A stretch of DNA of 64,000 nucleotides, taken from NCBI GenBank assembly GCA_963921195.1, contig OY992536.1, positions 109,456,778 to 109,520,777 of the forward strand. The letters run 5' to 3'. The notes beneath the pieces were generated by a model. That model ran no database searches. It was not told the origin of the DNA and saw nothing but the letters and a program-made list of their open reading frames with translations. The number at the start of each line of letters is the position of its first letter. The stretch's first letter is position 1. The translations under genes and the position numbers were made by a program. This document shows, one piece after another, positions 43,375-54,795 of this stretch. This stretch comes from Pegoplata infirma (Eukaryota; Arthropoda; Insecta; Diptera; Anthomyiidae).

Positions 43375-43720
43375 CACGCAAAAAAAAACTTGTGTCGGAG
43401 TGAGCAAAAATCTGGCATAATTTTACCAAGAATATGCTAAAACTACAACCGACGAAGTAGTTTTCATAATTTAGCCAAAACACTTATGTAAAAAATTTTG
43501 AAGAAAATGCTAATGCTATTTGAGCAAAAACTTGGTAAAATGTACCAAAAGAAATATGGTGAAATATACCACTATTTTTAGAAAAGTTGACCAAGTATTT
43601 GCTTAAAAATACAGCGACAAAATTTATTACACAAAATCTTATTAAAATTATGCTAAAAAAATTACCATATTTATGCAAAAAAAAACCAAATTGTAACAAG
43701 TTCTTATTAAATTTTGATAA
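43375..43720. repeat. Left terminal and subterminal repeats of element B
   Basis: After the terminal CACGC repeat come repeated TTTACCAA, TTGGTAAAA, GTACCAAA and TTACCA motifs and their inverses. The right end has the mirror arrangement (62150-62230). Subterminal clusters of short motifs in both orientations are the transposase-binding pattern known from CACTA elements. Confidence 0.65.
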
Positions 43721-43929
43721 AGAATTTGTGTATTTGTTGAATTTAATTTTTTTTTAAATAAGCCCCTTGGTAAAATTATGATAAACAAATGATCAAACTT
43801 GCCCTTAAACTGCGTAATTTAGCAATTTTATTTTAATAAATTTTGGTAATACTTGCTGAATTTTTAAAAATATTTTATGAAAACTCATTTTATTTTTTTT
43901 TGGAAAAAAACCTTTATTTCAAATTTTAA

Positions 43930-44465
43930 AAAGTATTATATAGTAAATCACAAAAGTAATATATAGTAAACCATAAAAAGTAGTACATATGTATTAAATC
44001 ACAAAAGTAACATATTGTAAATAACAAGTATTTCAAATACTTATACAGTCTTATATGTGTAAAAATTTAAATTTATGTTAAATAATTTAAATTAAAAATA
44101 AATATATGAGTATTTTTTAACTATGAGTTTTAAAACGAACTTTTAAAACAGATTTCTAAAGGCATTATCATTATAAAAGACAAAAAGAATTAACATTAAT
44201 TAACAAGCATTAACATTATATTTAATAACAAGAGTGTATTGTAAATCAGAAAAACAATATGTAGTTAATCACAAATATAATATATTGTAAATAACAAGTA
44301 TTTTAAATACTTATACACTATTATACATTTATATGTGTAAAGATTTAATATTAAATAAATTATTTAAATGAAAAATTAATATATGAGTATTTTTGATATT
44401 TATGATTTATAAAACGAACTTTTCAGATTTCAAAGGCATTAACATTATATAAGATAAAAATAAAA
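43930..44465. repeat. Tandem duplication, about 250-bp unit, in B
   Basis: Both units contain ATATTGTAAATAACAAGTAT, CTTATACA, TATATGTGTAAA, ATATGAGTATTTTT and AAAACGAACTTTT in the same order. Non-coding, downstream of the partner gene. Confidence 0.7.
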
Positions 44466-44559
44466 GTCAATTACTCCCAATTCCAAAAAAAAATGTCACC
44501 TATAATAAATGAAAAATTATAACAAGACAAATTTTTTACGTAAGTATCTTAATAGTTAA

Positions 44560-44726
44560 ACCCTTATGATGTTGACTTTTTTAGAATCTTTTTCTTGTCG
44601 TTTTGTAGGGGTTTTCTACATAAATTTGAAAATTACTTCAAACAAAATTTGAAATTTTGAAATTTTTTATATTAAACCCCTACAAAAAGACAAGAAAAAG
44701 ATTCAAAAAGTCAACATCATAAGGGT
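44560..44726. mobile_element. 167-bp TTAA-flanked MITE
   Basis: Ends ACCCTTATGATGTTGACTTT and its inverse, with arms of about 55 bp running through CTTTTTCTTGTC. Flanked by TTAA at 44556-44559 and 44727-44730. TTAA duplication fits piggyBac-type (or Kolobok) elements. Confidence 0.8.
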
Positions 44727-45024
44727 TTAAGCAAGTTTTGTTTTCATTTTTATATAACAAATTGTCATGATGAGACTTTTTCTGGAATAGGGAGGTTAAC
44801 ATAAAGTTTTAAATCTGATGAAAAAATTTTAAAGATAAAAATAAAGCAGAAAAAGCGAAATTGTTCAAAACATTTTATGTTAATTTCATTACTTTTAATT
44901 TAAATAAAAATTAAGGTATATATAAAAAACTTAAAAAAACATTTTTTTATATATTGAAAATATATGTTTCAAATTTAATTTTTAAATGTTTTTTTTTTTT
45001 GTAATTTATAAAAATAAAACTTTT

Positions 45025-48000
45025 TTAAGCATTTTCTAAGTCATTTAAAAATGTGAGAAGAAACGGATTTTCATTTTCCAAATCTATATTGAAAAAATAT
45101 TTTTGGATAAAATTCCAAATATTTAAACATTCATATGGAAAATCGATATTTAAAGTTTTATGTAATTTAAAACTAAAAATTAAGGCGTCCAAATATGTGT
45201 CGAATTTTAAGGACACCTGTCCAAAAAAAACTTTACAAAATTCAAATGGGTTTCCAACTGTCACTATTCTTATTAATTCTTCTTTATGAGTGTATTCATC
45301 TATATTATGAACTTCAATGGAAAATGCTTTTTGGGAATCCCCAATAGTGACACGTTTTTTTCCCCCTTTGTAGCACGTGTTTGGTTTTAACACTCCATGG
45401 AGCATTTGAAATATACCAATAGCCAACAAATCTATATTGTAAATGAAACAAAATAAAATAATTTAGAATTGTTTACATAAAAAATGATGTATTCATAAAT
45501 ACCATTGTTTGTTTCATCATTTTCGGACATCATTTTTAGTTTTGTCAAAAGTACTGGATCTTTAATTGAACTTTTAAACAATGTTGCGTGTTTTTCTATA
45601 AGTAGGCTCCAATTCGTGTAGTTGAAGTTTTTGTTATAGTGGAAGTTGAAATCTATGTCAACCTAAAAGTAATTAAATAATATGCTATTAATGCGTTCAA
45701 AATACACATGGTTTTGCAAATCATACCGCTCTCTAACCCAGCAAAAACTTTGTAATGGGTACCCCTTTCCATCTCGGTTACCTGGTAATGGCTATGAATG
45801 CTACTAATTACCTCCAATGACATCACCGTGTTAAAGTAATTAACATTGAAATTGGGAGGTAACTAGTCACTCATTTTTTTTAAACCCCTAAGTTAATTAC
45901 ATGGTAAGTAAAGTTTTTGCTGGGAATTTTAGGCAGTATTAAAAGTATTTTTAAGCAAAAAAAAATTATACCGTTTAAATTTTTTTTAGCGTTTTAGAGT
46001 AAACAATTTATTAAAAATGATTTTAGATTTTTTTACAAATTTCAAAATTCCGATTTTTTTTATACCCTCCAACTACAGTATGGGGGTATACTCACTTTGT
46101 CATTCCGTGTGTAACGCATCGAAATATCGGTCTAGGACCCAATAAAGTATATATATTATTGATCCGTGATCGATTCTAAGACATTCTAGCGATGTCCGTC
46201 TGTCCGTCCGTCTGTGGAAGACACGATACAGTCCAAAATAAAAGTGCTAGACTCGTGTAATTTGGCACATATATGTCTTATGTTCATAGGCTGGTTAAGC
46301 TCCGAGATGGGCAAAATCGGACCTGGGGAAAAAGTTCCCCATTGAGGAAGTAAACCAACCCATGAAAAAAGGTAACTTTATAGTTTTTTTTGTATTTTTG
46401 TTAAACAAATAAAACATTTTTATGGTTTTTGGGCCGTCCCCTTTTGTGGGCGTGGGTATTAGCAAATAATTTATATAATGATGAAATTGTATATCTTTTG
46501 TACAAAAAGCTAAGTAATTAAATTTGTAAACATTTTTGATCAGAGAGAAGGTGTCCCCAAGGACCCCCGACAAGCCCCCCCCAAAAAAAAAACGCCCCTG
46601 GAATTTTTTTTTCAACGTTGGAGGGTATACAAGATTCGGCAAAGCCGAATTTAACACTCTCACTTGTTTTTTTAACTTCATATTTCCTTCCCTGTGTTTG
46701 TTGTAAACACATTCATAAAATGTCTTTAAAATTCAGCAGGTCTTTATTTTTGTTTAAAATTTGAAAAAAAAATTTATGATTGTTTAAAACAACCAAATCA
46801 AAAAAAAATTGCCTTATAATTGAGTTATGACGATTTTTTAAAAATTTATTTTGGCTTTAAAATAATTTTTATTCCAAAACGCTAAAAAAAATGTCATTAC
46901 ATTTTTATGTCCGGGAAAATTTTTCAATATTTGTTTTTTTTTTTAATTTTTTTACTACAAAACCCTTCAAAAAAAACTGTGTCTGAAACTTAGAAAATTT
47001 TTAGCGTCCAACCTGAATCAAATTGCGTTGCGTAAAGCGTAACGCCCAATAATTTTTCGTTTCTAATATTTAAATGTGACGTACCTAAATCAAACGGACG
47101 TAAAAATTTAAAATTTTATATGTTTGTTTTTGTTTTTTTTACGTCTTGCGCGACGCAATTTGATTCAGGTTCGACCCTTAAGTTTTGTTTCTGGAGAAAA
47201 TTGAAAAATTTTCTTTTGTGGGACAGTTTAGCGATAAGTCCAATTTGTATTTATCACGTGAAAGGCATGTTAGTGATATACCCCGTTACAATATATATAT
47301 TTTGTGGAGTCAAAGTCCGATATATCGATGCGTTACACACGTAATGACAAAGTAAGTATACCCCCTTTCTGAAGTTAGAGGGTATAAAAACGCAGTATTC
47401 GGCTTTGACCAAAAAGGTGTACTAGGTTGGACATGGTTAGCAAAAATATATAAGCAAGTCAATGTTATATCCGGTTATGCCGAATCTTAAAACGTATATT
47501 TTAAGAACTCGTTGCATGACATAAATGTGTTATTAAGATACCTACAAAATTTTATAATAGCCCTGTTTTCGCACAACCATATATATGTTAACATTAACCG
47601 AAAACGCATTCACGTTTAACAAAATTTACTTGGCATCACTGTAGTTAAATGTCAAAATTTATAAAGGCAAACACGAACAAAAAGGGTTGTGTCAATGCTA
47701 TTGCATTAAAAAAATGCGAACTTGACTTCACTTTTTATCGAAGCTTAAAATTAACGCCGATAATTATACAAGCTAAAAATAAGTGTGGATAATTTAAATT
47801 TGTATAGGTAAGCGTATATACGATTTTGCGAAAACAGGGCTAATATTGTCCTACCAGTTCGGAACATTTTTGGTGACTGTAAAGAGGCCACAATTCAAAA
47901 GATTCTTTAACATTATTTGACAAAGTTAACTTTCTATACTCGGATGTAGCTCGCCAATGTTGAGTAACCGTGGTCCAATCCTTAGTATATTTCAATGCAT

Positions 48001-49618
48001 TCCTAATGGCTTCCATTTCTTTGGTATTAAGTGTTGTTTTTTCAGCTGTACTTGGGTTTTTAGCACGTTTGATTTTTTTTTCTTTTATATATACATTAAT
48101 TTTTTCCAAGGATCTTTTTCGTCCGCGATATCGGTCCCATATCTTTCCTCTGGGTGGGAGAGCTGCATCCTTTTGGGAAAAATACGTTTGCTACAAAAGT
48201 AAAGTATATTAAAAGTTTTATTTAAGAGACGAGACAATTTTTGTATACTTACTCTTAGTTCCGTTGGAAAAATTTGAACAATTTCATTTGCCACTTCACG
48301 ACATACTTTTACACCCATTGGAATCAACTGTTCGACATAACCTTGGACAATCTTGTGCACAATAAATATTCTGTCGTTAGCAGTTAACATGTTGCGTGCT
48401 TTATAATTTCGTAAAACAAATTTTCCATCAGCTGTATTAGATAGAATGTCAATCACCTTAAGAATAATAAAATTTTTTATTAGTATCAAAATATATTAAG
48501 GTTTTCACGATCCTGTGCTTTTTTATCGTTAAGGTTTTTAGATTATTTTGCAAACTTTAATACCAACAATTTCATGATTTAATTTGTATCAATATGTGTG
48601 TTCGTTTACCGTACTACAATCTACTCATTTTTACTGGAAATTTTCAATACAAAAAGTAAACAAAACTTTCCAGTTGTAGCTATTTTTAATAGCAACAAAT
48701 TTGGGTAAACAAACATACCTTATATGTGGACCCAGGCACGAATCCAGGGGGGGGGGGGGGCTGGGGAGTTGGGAATGTGACGTCTACCACCAAAACGACT
48801 TAAGAAAAATATAGAATGAAAATTATCAGGAGGCTAATCACGTAAAACGATAGACGATGCATAAATACATATCGTTTTGAAGGGAAATTTGAAAGTTTTT
48901 CTTTGTAAAATTATTAAAGAGTGTTGTTTAATCCAGAAACATTAAAAAATTGGAAATATTTTGATTAGTTTAGGAGCAACAAGGCTCCAAAAATCGACGA
49001 TAGTTAACTATAGTTTTACGTGATCACAGTCCAGGAAGTAAAAAAAATCCTTAGGATGAGTATATGTGTGCTGATTCTTAACGTCAGCTCAATAGGTATT
49101 GGTAGTGTAGAATAAAACTATTGCTTTTTAATCGGTATTGGTTTTCAATTTGAATCGGTATCAACGGTAAGTTAAAAAATCTCAGGTATTTTTGAAATGA
49201 AAAGACAAAGTCATACGTGCTTTACCTTTGGATTTGGAATTTTTCTGGACATTGAAGATGGTGGATGCTCAATATTTTCATTATTATTATGTGTTGATGG
49301 TATGTTGTCGGCTTTTTCAATGATGGTATTCTGGACTTTATGAGAAGTTGATGGTATGTTGTCGGCTTTTTCATTAGTGGTATTCTGGACTTTATGAGAA
49401 GTTGATGGTATGTTGTCGGCTTTTTCATTAGTGGTATTCTGTTTTTTACGATAAGATGAGGAAATATCACTAAGAACACTATTTTCCGTCTCCGGAGTTT
49501 TACAATGATCTACTTCGTATAACTTTTCAATATCCACAAATTCAGCATCGTAGAGCATCTCAGTATCGTCAAATTCAAGTTCAGCTAATGGATCTTCTGA
49601 AGATCGCGAATGTTCCAT
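45025..49618 (-). CDS. Five-exon partner protein of the element B transposase
   Basis: Exons in order 49618-49226, 48456-48253, 48190-47855, 45662-45503 and 45431-45025; 499 residues and every junction in frame. Exon 1 is acidic (LAELEFDDTEMLYDAEF) and carries three copies of an 18-residue repeat (EKADNIPSTSHKVQNTTN-like). Exon 2 reads DGKFVLRNYKARNMLTANDR and GVKVCREVANEIVQIFPTEL. Exon 3 has YFSQKDAALPPRGKIWDRYR then a basic stretch and TVTQHWRATSEYRKL, FELWPLYSHQ. Exons 4-5 hold DIDFNFHYNKNFNYTNWSLL and DYLDALIFSF-like hydrophobic text ending DLENA. I do not recognise a domain; the layout recalls multi-copy uncharacterised insect proteins, from memory only. Introns 47854-45663 and 49225-48457 contain MITEs. 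It likely works with the transposase; its role is unknown. Confidence 0.82.
45739..45925. mobile_element. 187-bp MITE (CCCAGCAAAAACTTT ends)
   Basis: ACCCAGCAAAAACTTTGTAA and inverse AAGTTTTTGCTGGG flank GGTAATTA-type inverse motifs. Inside intron 3 of the partner gene, 77 bp beyond exon 4. Confidence 0.7.
46062..46672 (-). repeat. TATACCCTCC dispersed repeat, inverted copy
   Basis: Starts TATACCCTCCAACTACAG and ends GGCAAAGCCGAATTTAACAC, CTCTCACTTGT; the reverse of the copy at 58826-59523. In the same intron. Confidence 0.8.
47004..47180. mobile_element. GGGTCGAACC MITE, copy 3
   Basis: GCGTCCAACCTGAATCAAA to inverse GATTCAGGTTCGACCC. It has an uninterrupted GTACCTAAATCAAACGG core, one of two empty sites for the insertion at 35263. 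It is followed by a 3' fragment of the TATACCCTCC repeat (47280-47390). Confidence 0.8.
47563..47846. mobile_element. 284-bp MITE (AGCCCTGTTTTCGCA ends)
   Basis: AGCCCTGTTTTCGCA and its inverse TGCGAAAACAGGGCT bound AT-rich DNA with TATACG/CGTATA motifs. The right end is 8 bp from the exon 3 donor of the partner gene, so it inserted next to a splice site. Confidence 0.75.
48600..48720. repeat. Dispersed palindromic repeat (CTACTACAGCTGG family), copy
   Basis: Related to 5325-5449 and 59980-60065: GTACTACAATCTACTC, GTAAACAAAACTTTCCAG. Within the first intron of the partner gene. Confidence 0.5.
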
Positions 49619-49720
49619 GGTTTCTGTTTAATAAATAAAAAATGCGTCAATATTTTTACGTTTAAAAGGTTTTGAAATACAAATGTGTCAAGCTTATACG
49701 TGCAAATTACTTTAAAAGTA

Positions 49721-51024
49721 CCCAAGTAGAAATTCATGACGGTTATAAAAATAAAGCGTCTTTAAAGCACTCTTTAGTAGAAATTCATGACGGTAATAAG
49801 AAAAAGCGTTTTCAAAACACACCATCATGAATTCATACTTGGGTATGAATTCATGATGGTTATAAGTAAAATAAAATCAAGTCTTATCAAAAATAACTCA
49901 ATTTTAAAGCATAACTTCATAACGCTTTTCGAACGATTCGTAAAAGCGTTTTGAGAATACTTTTCAACTAAACCTATGATTTATTGCACTGTCATTCAAA
50001 AAATAAGAACTGTCAAAATTGTTTTTGGCTTGATTTGAGCAAAAAATTGGGTTTGCTATCGTGATTTTTCCATTACAAAGTATTTTCAACATTATATCCT
50101 ATTATGTCCTGCATCTATTGATAAAATTGGGTTATAAAATGTTGTTCATTTCATTGAAGATATTGGATACCTTTGTGACAAAAATATGATTTACAATCAT
50201 AGGTTTTGCATTTCATTTTGTCATTTTGTTGCATTGGATTCTATTCTTGTAGAGTGGGTATACCTAATGGCGTTTTATTTTGAGAATTTGTATGAAGCAT
50301 TTACAATTGATTTTAAGAAACTGGTTTCAAAATCGAAGTCAGAAAACTGAGATATTGTAGCTTCCATATTAGCTACATCATCTGCGATGTGAAAAATTTT
50401 GTGAAAATTTCTTGTTTGTTTCTACTAATTTTCTTAAAATTGTCTTCGCATTAATCGGTTTTGAGGTATCTATTTTTCTGGTTGGAAAAATACGACAAAC
50501 TGTATAAAGAATTTAAAGTGTCTGTACTGCTACAATTCCACTACATTTTTTAAAATTATTGCTCAACCATATAACAAAAATATCTAATTTTCCAATTTTC
50601 AATATTCATTAAAACGAAAGATTTCTTCTAAAACCATAAAGTTATGACATCAGATATTTTATTAAAATTTTGTTGCAATATTACATTTTCTTCCAAACTT
50701 TAACATTTTTACAACTAATTTTTGCAGCAATTTCTTTCCTATACCAAGATACAACTTATATCGTCCAGTACGACAAAGTTTACAAAAATTTTAAAATTGC
50801 TTTATTTTTTTGCTTTTTAACGCTTTAATAATGCTTTAACGAAGCGTTCTCAAATCAACATTATAAATGTCTTTAAAAACGCTTTATATAAACCGTTTAA
50901 CGGTGTTATCATTAGGACTATCTGAAAGCGCTCTGAGGATGGTTTTCCGTATGATCTGAAAGCATTCGTACTACCATGCAGAGCGCTTTAAAAGCGTTTT
51001 TACGGTTGTATTTTTCTACCTGGG
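49721..51024. mobile_element. 1.3-kb element (CCCAAGTAGAAA ends), TA duplication
   Basis: Ends CCCAAGTAGAAATTCATGAC and (reverse strand) CCCAGGTAGAAAAATACAAC, flanked by TA. Internal GCGTTTTAAAGCGC-type repeats. It occupies most of the space between the transposase and partner genes. No gene inside. Confidence 0.75.
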
Positions 51025-51441
51025 TAGTCATTTATATTATTCAAAATACGTGTATAAAAAAAAAATCTTTTGCCACAGGGCAAGCGTCCCAAATTATTAA
51101 TATTATAGCTATTATTTTTTTTAAAACTTTATGGTTAGATTTATTATGACTGAGTTATGATTGTTTTCTATGCATAGGCCCCTAAATTACTAAAGCATAC
51201 ATATCAGATTATATACCTTATATACACATTTGAAGAGTAAACCAATTTTTCTACATTAAAAGAATCTAAACGTCAGATTTCGATTTACGATTGTAAAATC
51301 TTTAGGCAAACATATACTAAATCTAGCGAAAACTAGATAGATAACACTGAACTTCGGAAAAATATATTTTTAACTACGTATCTTTTTTAAAGTGAAAAGA
51401 CTTACTTTGATTTTTTTTTATATAATGGCGGAAGACGTTTT

Positions 51442-53823
51442 TTAAAGAAAATACTTTTTTGGTCGTAATATCTCATTGCCATCACTTAATACATGTGACC
51501 ACACTGGGGGTCCATCAAAAATGTCTATTTCAAAAATGTTCGTACCTTCATCTTCATCTCCTTGTAATTCATAGGACATAAAATGTTCGTTCCAAAAATG
51601 TTTTTGCTTTTTTAGTTTGAAATAAACTTTTTCATTTTGTACAACCATAATTTCTACGATCAAATAAATTTGTGTTATATTTGATACTGTTTTTGTCAAA
51701 AGTTGATTGTTTGTATAAATATATCCACAGTATTTAATTTGACTGTATATGCTTAAATTGTTTGGAGATATGTTAAGTTTGGCACAATAAGCGTCGAAAT
51801 CATTACTATGTTTTTCGTGAAGTTTTTTACATATAAGAGAACTTTCCGTTTCTGTTATTATCTGTCTAGCAAATTTAAAATTTAATTTTTTGCTTATCGA
51901 AAGTAAAAGGTTTTTTCTGCTGTTTGTCGCTTTCGTATATTGCTTGAGCTCTTTATGTTTTGCTTCATATCTAAAGCACCAGTATTGCTTTGGAGGCCCT
52001 GAATACTGTATAACTCGGGGATAATGGGTAAGTATATGGTACTTTGGTTTCAAATGGACTTTGAAAAGCCTTTTAAATTCACTGTTGTGTTTTTCAATCA
52101 GCATTCGAAGCTCATCTAATTCCTCTTCACCAAAACTTGTACGATGTAAATAGTCCAACATCTTTAAAAATAAACAAAAAAAATTCCATACCTCATCCAA
52201 AGGTGATATTTTGTGTCCTATCATAATTGGTAAATTATGAACTAGATTCCACATTTCTCTGGCAGAAGTATCAAGTCTTTTTCTTTCTATGTGTTTTTTC
52301 GTGATATCTTTAAACGTGTATTTATCTTCGTACGAAAAGTTTTTTTTTATGATATTAAAACCTTTTAAAGTAAAGATTTTTTTTTTTATGAAATACTCAA
52401 TTATGTGAGCCACGTTACAGTGAGCAATGCCTTCATAAACGTCGTGCATTAAATCGACTGCAAAATTTTGTGTGACATGAAATCCTCTAATGTTGTTGAA
52501 TATTGAATTCTGTTGTTGACCATTTGCAATACCATTAGTGTAATTTTCACAGTTTCTCAAACTGGAAGTTATTTCAGACGTAAGGTGTCTACAATCTTCT
52601 TTGACTTCTAAGCAAAAACGACAATAATTGTTTGCGGAGAATGATTTTGCAAAGTTAAGAGTACAATTTATACCCAAATTATCACCTGTCACCAAAGCTA
52701 AAACAAATCGAATATTAACAACATTTCCATTTACGTTAAAATTAATTCCATCATTTTGTAGGGAGTTAATTTCTTTTATTAACTCACGAAGCATTTTTTT
52801 ATTTCCATATTTTTTAATATCCAAAGATTTATATAATGCCGCAACGAAAATTGAATTTAATTTTGAAGAGTTTTTAATGTTTGGAAAGGAATAATAAAAT
52901 GCTGTTACAGCTTGTGTTCCACTATGAGATCCCAAAACATTATTTGTCTCGAAATCATCCGTGTACATTATAAATGGAATTGCTGTTTCTCCATAAAGAT
53001 CTTTTTTGTTTGTCCAAGTCTTCCCTTGCACAAAGTTTTGTATTTCATCACTTGGTAGTTCAAAATTCCTCATCTCCTCCAAGTATGTTTTTAAGTAATT
53101 ATCTTTTTCAAAAAAATGCTTTATTTGAAACTTTATAGGCATTATAATAAATGACTCATTGATTTTTGAACCTTGTTGACTTGGTTCACTTGCACGGACT
53201 GTGGACTTTTTTACTTCAAAAACTGTTGAGGATTTATACAAATTTTCTTCTTCTAGATATTTTATAAGTTTGTACTCTGTATTTTTGTTTTGAAAAGAAG
53301 TTTGGATAACATCTATTACGTTAGCAATACTTGAATTATTGGCACATTTATTTATGATTGTCAGTATTTTTTTCAAAGGATCCAAAATGTTTTGCTCCAC
53401 TTGCTGAATAATGTATTGAACATCTTTAAAAGTAAAATTGTTTTTATCTTCCAATGATAAAATAAATTCTAAAACGTTGTTTTCAAACGTGTTTTCAAAG
53501 TTTTGGAATGGTGGTGAATTGTCATCCATTAAATGATCTGTCGGATTATCCATGAACATTTCTCTTTCTTCAGTTTCACTTTCAGTTGCATTTAAAATTT
53601 CATTATCAGGACGATTCGGCATTAAGTTGTTTCCCGAGCTATTTGTAAACTCATGGGCATTCCTCAAGTGCCTCTTAAATACAAAGGGGCTACTAAAAAT
53701 TTGCTCACATGATGTTTCAGGACAACTGTAATTAGATTCTTTCCCATATCCATGCAAGCGTTTGAAATGCGTAAGAAAATAGTCGACATTATTGAATGTG
53801 AGTTTGCATATTTTACAGTTCAT
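51442..53823 (-). CDS. Zinc-finger CACTA-like transposase of element B
   Basis: One uninterrupted 793-residue frame. Two C2H2 fingers open it: C3-x2-C6-x12-H19-x4-H24 and C34-x4-C39-x12-H52-x4-H57. A linker (60-230) precedes a core whose layout matches Transposase_21/CACTA enzymes: FIMYTDDFE (D289/D290), RFVLALVTGDNLGIN (D381), a CRFC knuckle (401-404), VDLMHDVYEGI (H460, D461), and LKPKYHILTHYPRVIQYSGP followed by WCFRYEAKHKELK (E620). D290/D381/E620 are candidates for a DDE triad, from pattern only. The C-terminal 150 residues are an unnamed beta-rich tail. Family naming is from memory of plant CACTA proteins (TDGFNPF, INDFPAYG blocks) and needs a profile search. The start is the first methionine and lies directly before finger 1. 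Confidence 0.85.
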   Translation of the reverse strand: MNCKICKLTFNNVDYFLTHFKRLHGYGKESNYSCPETSCEQIFSSPFVFKRHLRNAHEFTNSSGNNLMPNRPDNEILNATESETEEREMFMDNPTDHLMDDNSPPFQNFENTFENNVLEFILSLEDKNNFTFKDVQYIIQQVEQNILDPLKKILTIINKCANNSSIANVIDVIQTSFQNKNTEYKLIKYLEEENLYKSSTVFEVKKSTVRASEPSQQGSKINESFIIMPIKFQIKHFFEKDNYLKTYLEEMRNFELPSDEIQNFVQGKTWTNKKDLYGETAIPFIMYTDDFETNNVLGSHSGTQAVTAFYYSFPNIKNSSKLNSIFVAALYKSLDIKKYGNKKMLRELIKEINSLQNDGINFNVNGNVVNIRFVLALVTGDNLGINCTLNFAKSFSANNYCRFCLEVKEDCRHLTSEITSSLRNCENYTNGIANGQQQNSIFNNIRGFHVTQNFAVDLMHDVYEGIAHCNVAHIIEYFIKKKIFTLKGFNIIKKNFSYEDKYTFKDITKKHIERKRLDTSAREMWNLVHNLPIMIGHKISPLDEVWNFFCLFLKMLDYLHRTSFGEEELDELRMLIEKHNSEFKRLFKVHLKPKYHILTHYPRVIQYSGPPKQYWCFRYEAKHKELKQYTKATNSRKNLLLSISKKLNFKFARQIITETESSLICKKLHEKHSNDFDAYCAKLNISPNNLSIYSQIKYCGYIYTNNQLLTKTVSNITQIYLIVEIMVVQNEKVYFKLKKQKHFWNEHFMSYELQGDEDEGTNIFEIDIFDGPPVWSHVLSDGNEILRPKKYFL

Positions 53824-54049
53824 TTTAAACTCCTATTATGATGGAAAGAAAAAATATACTTTCATTTTTTCTGTTTAACAAAATGGATATAAATGGAGGA
53901 AGTGCTTTGTTCCGGACTATTGATTCAGAACGAACATAGCAATTATTGCTTAGCTTTATTCTCGCTCTTAAATTGGACATTCAAAATCGTATTCGATCGC
54001 AATTAGAAAAATTCAGCCATTAGCTAAATTTCTGCAAAATGTTTTTATA
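53824..54049 (-). promoter_or_regulatory. Transposase upstream region
   Basis: Immediate 5' sequence of the transposase gene. AT-rich, with no named promoter motif visible. Confidence 0.3.
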
Positions 54050-54795
54050 TACCGAAATCTGTCCAAATACTTTTTTTGGTCATACTCTTCAATCGGACAA
54101 AAAGTCCCAAAACATTTTTTTTTAAATACAGGATCTTTCTTTAAAAAAAAAATCGGAAGTTTAAATTAAAAAAAAATTCCAATTGTTAATATTCATTTGT
54201 CAACAAATTGTTTTAATGACCCAAAAAATTTTTTTTATTAATTTTAATGCTGTAGAAAAAATCCGCATTTTATGACCACCAATTTTGCGTTAACATGGAA
54301 AAAGGTAAATATTTTCATTTCCTATAAGAATACACTAAGGTGTACTAAAATTAATAAACAATAAAATATTTTTTTTGTTTACAAAAAATTGGTGGTCAAA
54401 AGAATTGGAGGTCATAAAATGCGTATTTTTTCTATAACATTTAAAAAATTACTTATTTTTGGGTCATTAAAAATTTTTTTTTGACAAATGAATATTAAAT
54501 TTTTTTTTAATTTTCTATGTTTAAACTTGGGGAAAAAAAATTAGAAATATTTTTTAAAATTTTTTTAAAAAATGTCTATAAAAATTATAATTTTTCAGTT
54601 CGACCCTCGTAATACATTTGTTATTAACTAAATCTGCACGCTATAAAGCTTAAACTAAAGCTTAATAAATTATCTACAAAATACTATATAAGAAAAATAC
54701 CCGTTTGATAAAAAAAACATCTGGTATTTTAAATTTTGTCTTTAACAAATTTCATCTACTATTGCTTTGTGTGAATACTTTTGTCCGGCACTGTA
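54050..54795. mobile_element. Degenerate Tc1-like element with internal fold-back
   Basis: The right end (reverse strand) is CAGTGCCGGACAAAAGTATT next to TA. The left end near 54050 only loosely matches (TCTGTCCAAATACTTT). Inside, TTGACAAATGAATATT/AATATTCATTTGTCAA and TGACCACCAATTTT are inverse pairs (54180-54500). Confidence 0.45.

Noticed and set aside
46295..46681. 128-residue minus-strand frame
   Set aside because: Entirely inside the inverted TATACCCTCC repeat copy; composition follows the repeat and no homologue is recognised.
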